DNA of 64,000 nt from Amyelois transitella. Taxonomy: Eukaryota; Arthropoda; Insecta; Lepidoptera; Pyralidae. Where the stretch lies: the NCBI RefSeq assembly GCF_032362555.1, contig NC_083519.1, positions 5,659,501 through 5,723,500 of the forward strand, written 5' to 3'. Positions within the stretch are counted from its first letter, which is position 1. Each line of letters starts with the position of its first letter. The translations under genes and the position numbers were made by a program. Under the pieces are notes generated by a model. It ran no database searches, had not been told where the DNA came from, and saw only the letters and a program-made list of their open reading frames with translations. Shown one piece after another: positions 61,371 through 64,000 of this stretch.

Positions 61371-61593
61371 CTGTTTCGGCGGTATCTGCGGCAGCTGTAC
61401 CACCGAAGACCTCCGCTTGTTGAGCATGTTCTCGTACTCCGTCGGCGTCAGGCCGTAGCCGTCGTCGTAGAAGTACTGCCCCCCGCTGTCCCATTGTCGG
61501 GAGTCCTCTCCGAGGTACGACGTCTGGTACGGATAGCTGCTCGAGTCGTGGAACTCCTCGTAGCTGGCCTGTTGCGATATATGCGAATGGTCC
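61371..61593 (-). CDS. unc-13: Unc-13, 223-nt exon
   Basis: Acceptor aatccag|, donor AAACAG|gtgatt, ending in phase 0. Encodes DHSHISQQASYEEFHDSSSY, a Tyr/Ser/Asp-rich middle (QYFYDDGYGLTPTEYENML) and NKRRSSVVQLPQIPPKQ. NKRRSS is a basophilic kinase-type site. It follows a GC-AG intron. Confidence 0.8.
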
Positions 61594-61732
61594 CTGGATT
61601 GAAAACAAATAGCGATTATGAGAGCTGAACGTTACGAACCTCCCTCTGCAAAAAAAAGAAAGCGCCGGTACTTTCTAATGTGTATCCATCGGACATGTCA
61701 GTCCTTTTAGCTTATTCTAGGTCATATTTACC

Positions 61733-61890
61733 ATGTTAGGCGCGGGGCTAGCTACCTGTAACTATTCGAATCTCATTTTTATCATCATGCCAAACAGCTG
61801 AACGTGGCCCGTCAGTCTTTTCCGTTAGACTGTTGACTCTGTCTACCCCGCAAGGGATAAAGACGTGATTATATGTATGAATGTTTGTGT
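61733..61890 (+). repeat. Family A, 5'-truncated, in unc-13 GC-AG intron
   Basis: 'taggcgcggggctagctacctgtaactattcgaatctc', 'caaacagctgaacgtggcccgtcagtc', 'ctgtctaccccgcaagggataaagacgtgattatatgtatg'. Confidence 0.8.
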
Positions 61891-61919
61891 ATAATTACCA
61901 GAGTACAACTGTCACTTGC

Positions 61920-62016
61920 CTAATGTACGTGTTAGTGGCGTATGCATCGTATCCGTACCCCATGGTCTCGTCATACAGCGTGTTCTGACGCTCGAGGCTA
62001 GGTCGCCGCTGGTCCT
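61920..62016 (-). CDS. unc-13: Unc-13, 97-nt exon with a GC donor
   Basis: Acceptor tgttacag|; donor ATTAG|GCAAGT, a GC-AG intron of the usual consensus. Encodes EDQRRPSLERQNTLYDETMG and YGYDAYATNTYI. RRPSLERQ is a likely kinase site. Using the GC donor is the only choice seen that keeps the frame into the next exon. Confidence 0.8.
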
Positions 62017-62447
62017 CTGTAACACAACAATAACAACGGTCAATTACCAATTAACATATGTTTTTAAAAAATAAATAAAAATTTATCTTCACTTAACATG
62101 TGTATGCATTGAATGAAGAAACTGAACTAAACAATATAAACCTTTTTCCCTTTATTTTGTACTGGACCGGAGCCAAGTCTGGAGTTTGGTCAGAGTAATT
62201 TTGCTCAGCAATTTTCCGAAATGACGGAGAGGTTGCATGAGGAAGAGTATAGATCTGCATATGGTGTCAGACAATCTCATCATTTTTCCCTTATATTTAT
62301 TAAAGAAATTTATAATTATCCAAATTCTTGTATTCACAAACAGAATTATTTAATTTTATAAATAAAACTTTAACTAAAGAAGTTTCAGAGCTTATTAATA
62401 TAATTTAAAAAAAGAACATTAGATTACACTAAAACAAATGAGCGTAC

Positions 62448-62533
62448 CTGTGGATTGCCAATCGTGCGCCGTCCGCCATGAGATGGCAGACTCCACGCTG
62501 GCTTGGGCGTGCAGCTGCGACCATGTTTCTATC
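62448..62533 (-). CDS. unc-13: Unc-13, 86-nt exon
   Basis: Acceptor acattttag|, donor ACAG|gtacgc. Encodes IETWSQLHAQASVESAISWR and TAHDWQST, a more helical, Trp-containing segment than the surrounding disordered exons. Phases match both neighbours. Confidence 0.8.
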
Positions 62534-62665
62534 CTAAAATGTAGACAACAAAATACTTGTCATAAAATATGTTTTAAATTGTCATCATTAATTAAACGTT
62601 TATTTATTTCACTAATATAATTATACACTACTCAAAAAAAGAAAGGATAAAGCAAGCTTTATTCC

Positions 62666-62869
62666 TTACTTCTTTTTAGTAAGAGAATACTTTTCAGTTT
62701 TCTTCCACCTGGCTTTACTCCCGCTTACATTCTCATCACTCAAGAGAAAAGCGGGGTATGCTTTTGACCATAGACTCTGGATAACGTGAGTCAGGTTTTT
62801 ACACGAAGGGACTTCTATCTGACCTCCGCAACCTTTGCACGTAAACCTAACCCGTATGAGATCGACCAT
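62666..62869 (-). CDS. Small Cys-rich ORF, intact member of the 50.0 kb pair
   Basis: 67 codons, MVDLIRVRFTCKGCGGQIEV at the start and a very basic end (KARWKKTEKYSLTKKK). The C-x2-C-G-G core and a third Cys 12 residues on suggest a partial zinc-ribbon-like module, but a fourth ligand is not clear. It lies inside a unc-13 intron on the same strand. Similarity to the copy at 49,749-50,149 spans both protein and 5' flank, so it is either a dispersed repeat with coding relics or a duplicated small gene. The other copy has a longer C-terminal part, so this one may be truncated. Function unknown. Confidence 0.4.
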   Translation of the reverse strand: MVDLIRVRFTCKGCGGQIEVPSCKNLTHVIQSLWSKAYPAFLLSDENVSGSKARWKKTEKYSLTKKK

Positions 62870-63044
62870 GGTTACACATTCAATTGCCTGTTGTGTCCTG
62901 ATATTTTCTTTTACCAGCTTTATTCATTAGTAACATGTAAATTGTAAATATTATTTTTGTAACGTTAAAGGGTAGAAGGAAATAACGCTTATCTTATGTT
63001 CACTTAATAAAACCTACCTACAAGACATTTTCTTAAAGACGACT

Positions 63045-63190
63045 ATCGACTTTCTAGGGCTTCGCTCCCGTGGGACCCTATATTTGACACCGAGTAATTC
63101 TATATCCAAACCACATTTCATCAAATCTGTCTAAAGTATTTACCCGTGAAAACGCAATGGACAGATTTCGCAATTATAATTTAGTTTTTC
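63045..63190 (-). mobile_element. Helitron-like fragment
   Basis: On the minus strand it reads 'aaatctgtccattgcgttttcacgggtaaata', 'gatgaaatgtggtttgg' and 'gtcccacgggagcgaagccctag', resembling the 3' part of the elements at 22.9 and 41.4 kb. The boundaries are approximate. Confidence 0.45.
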
Positions 63191-63201
63191 GCCTTATATA
63201 G

Positions 63202-63274
63202 ATTGTTTCAACTATTAAAAAAACTAACATACTGTGCCAACCCATTGTTTCAACTATTGAAAAAACTAACATAC
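63202..63274. repeat. Direct tandem duplication, 31-bp unit
   Basis: Units at 63,202-63,232 and 63,244-63,274 (attgtttcaactatt..., one mismatch) are separated by 11 bp. 'gattgtttc' also recurs singly at 63,293 and 63,450. Confidence 0.75.
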
Positions 63275-63499
63275 AACGTGTCAAAAATGAAGATTGTTTC
63301 AAATTTTAATTAAGGCGGTAACAAATAACTGAAGCTGCAATACGAAAAATTATAGTGGAATTATAGTGCAACACAATTTTGCTAAACCAGTGATTTGACA
63401 GCTCCGATTAAACCCCATAAAAAAATATATTGAGCTATTTTGTAATAGAGATTGTTTCGAACATACAGATTAACAACAAAAAGAAAAATGTTTTATTAC

Positions 63500-63603
63500 C
63501 TATTTGTCCTCGGCTGGCTATTATAATACAGAGGGTCGGTGTCCCCGTGTATGTGGTACTCTTCCCTCTCGTAGGAGTTTTCCCTGGACACCTCCAGTGA
63601 CCT
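63500..63603 (-). CDS. unc-13: Unc-13, most upstream exon in the window
   Basis: 104 nt, acceptor cgttgcag|, donor AATAG|gtaata. Encodes RSLEVSRENSYEREEYHIHG and DTDPLYYNSQPRTN. It enters in phase 0, and ten exons from here to 55,720 join into 848 uninterrupted codons. There is no start codon or promoter here, so the true N-terminus lies to the right of the window. Confidence 0.75.
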
Positions 63604-64000
63604 CTGCAACGGGAATTATTCATGGGTTGAGAGGGAGTCGACGACCTTTGTGATTAAGTTTGTCAAGGATACAAAGTAGGCTGTGTGGCATATACGAGAT
63701 AGTTATCTTTGTTCGTGGTATTTTGGCTTCTTTTCTTTTTAAGTGCTATATTGAACGCGCAGCTTGTGACGTAGTCTAATAGCTTTTCATTTCTCATGTA
63801 TTTAAATTAAAACAAGGTTACAAGGTTGTGTTTAAGTAATTACATATAATTTATACATATAATTTTCTTGTAATTAAAATATTAACCTCTACTTGAACAA
63901 TATTAACATGTTAACTGTGCGCAATCAGTTGATTCAAATTCACTGTCAAAAACTTAAGTACACCTAAGACTTCCTTTATTATAAAAACCTCGACAAAACC
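63604..64000 (-). other. unc-13 intron running off the window
   Basis: AT-rich intronic DNA upstream of the first visible exon. No further exon recognised. Confidence 0.5.

Noticed and set aside
1..64000. CRISPR arrays, bacterial operons, integrated virus
   Set aside because: No regularly spaced repeats, no operon-like gene packing and no viral gene was recognised; all mobile DNA fits eukaryotic retroelements and Helitrons.

Overview
The window looks like nuclear DNA of a moth or butterfly (Lepidoptera, perhaps noctuid-like). It is AT-rich, with GT-AG introns, long gene-free stretches, Helitron-like ends finishing in CTAGT, a tRNA-headed SINE, and more than twenty copies of one dispersed retroelement (family A below) that begins GTGCCGTGTGGTTCCCGGCAC and ends in a TATG/TGTA microsatellite. 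The species was not identified.

Layout. Bases 1-44,290 contain no gene I can support. They hold dispersed repeats, hairpins, a few GC-rich islands and AT-rich unique DNA. Bases 44,291-49,432 (+) carry a five-exon gene for a secreted 247-residue protein with six cysteines, which I could not assign to a family. Bases 49,749-50,149 (-) hold a frameshifted copy of a small Cys-rich ORF whose intact relative lies at 62,666-62,869 (-). Bases 51,404-51,838 (-) are a coding exon with a good start context and a GTAAGT donor, probably the first exon of a transcript running leftward. From 63,603 down to 55,720 (-) ten exons join without a frame break (2,544 nt, 848 codons). They encode a low-complexity Tyr/Gln/Pro-rich and acidic chain ending in a WHRAYNKV sequence that matches the calmodulin-binding site of Munc13/Unc-13. 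I read this as the N-terminal part of the synaptic-vesicle priming factor Unc-13; its start lies to the right of the window and its C1-C2-MUN part lies to the left or was not seen.

How the parts fit. Both the calmodulin-site exon and the 51.4 kb exon end in phase 0, as expected if they are alternative leads into one downstream exon, giving isoforms with and without the calmodulin site. If unc-13 continues leftward past 51.4 kb, the secreted-protein gene lies nested on the opposite strand inside an unc-13 intron. The unc-13 introns also hold a 5'-truncated non-LTR retrotransposon with a 25-bp target duplication 48 bp from a splice acceptor, a GC-AG intron, and a decayed duplicate of an exon end.

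All coordinates and splice sites were read by eye. Family names rest on recalled motifs, not searches.
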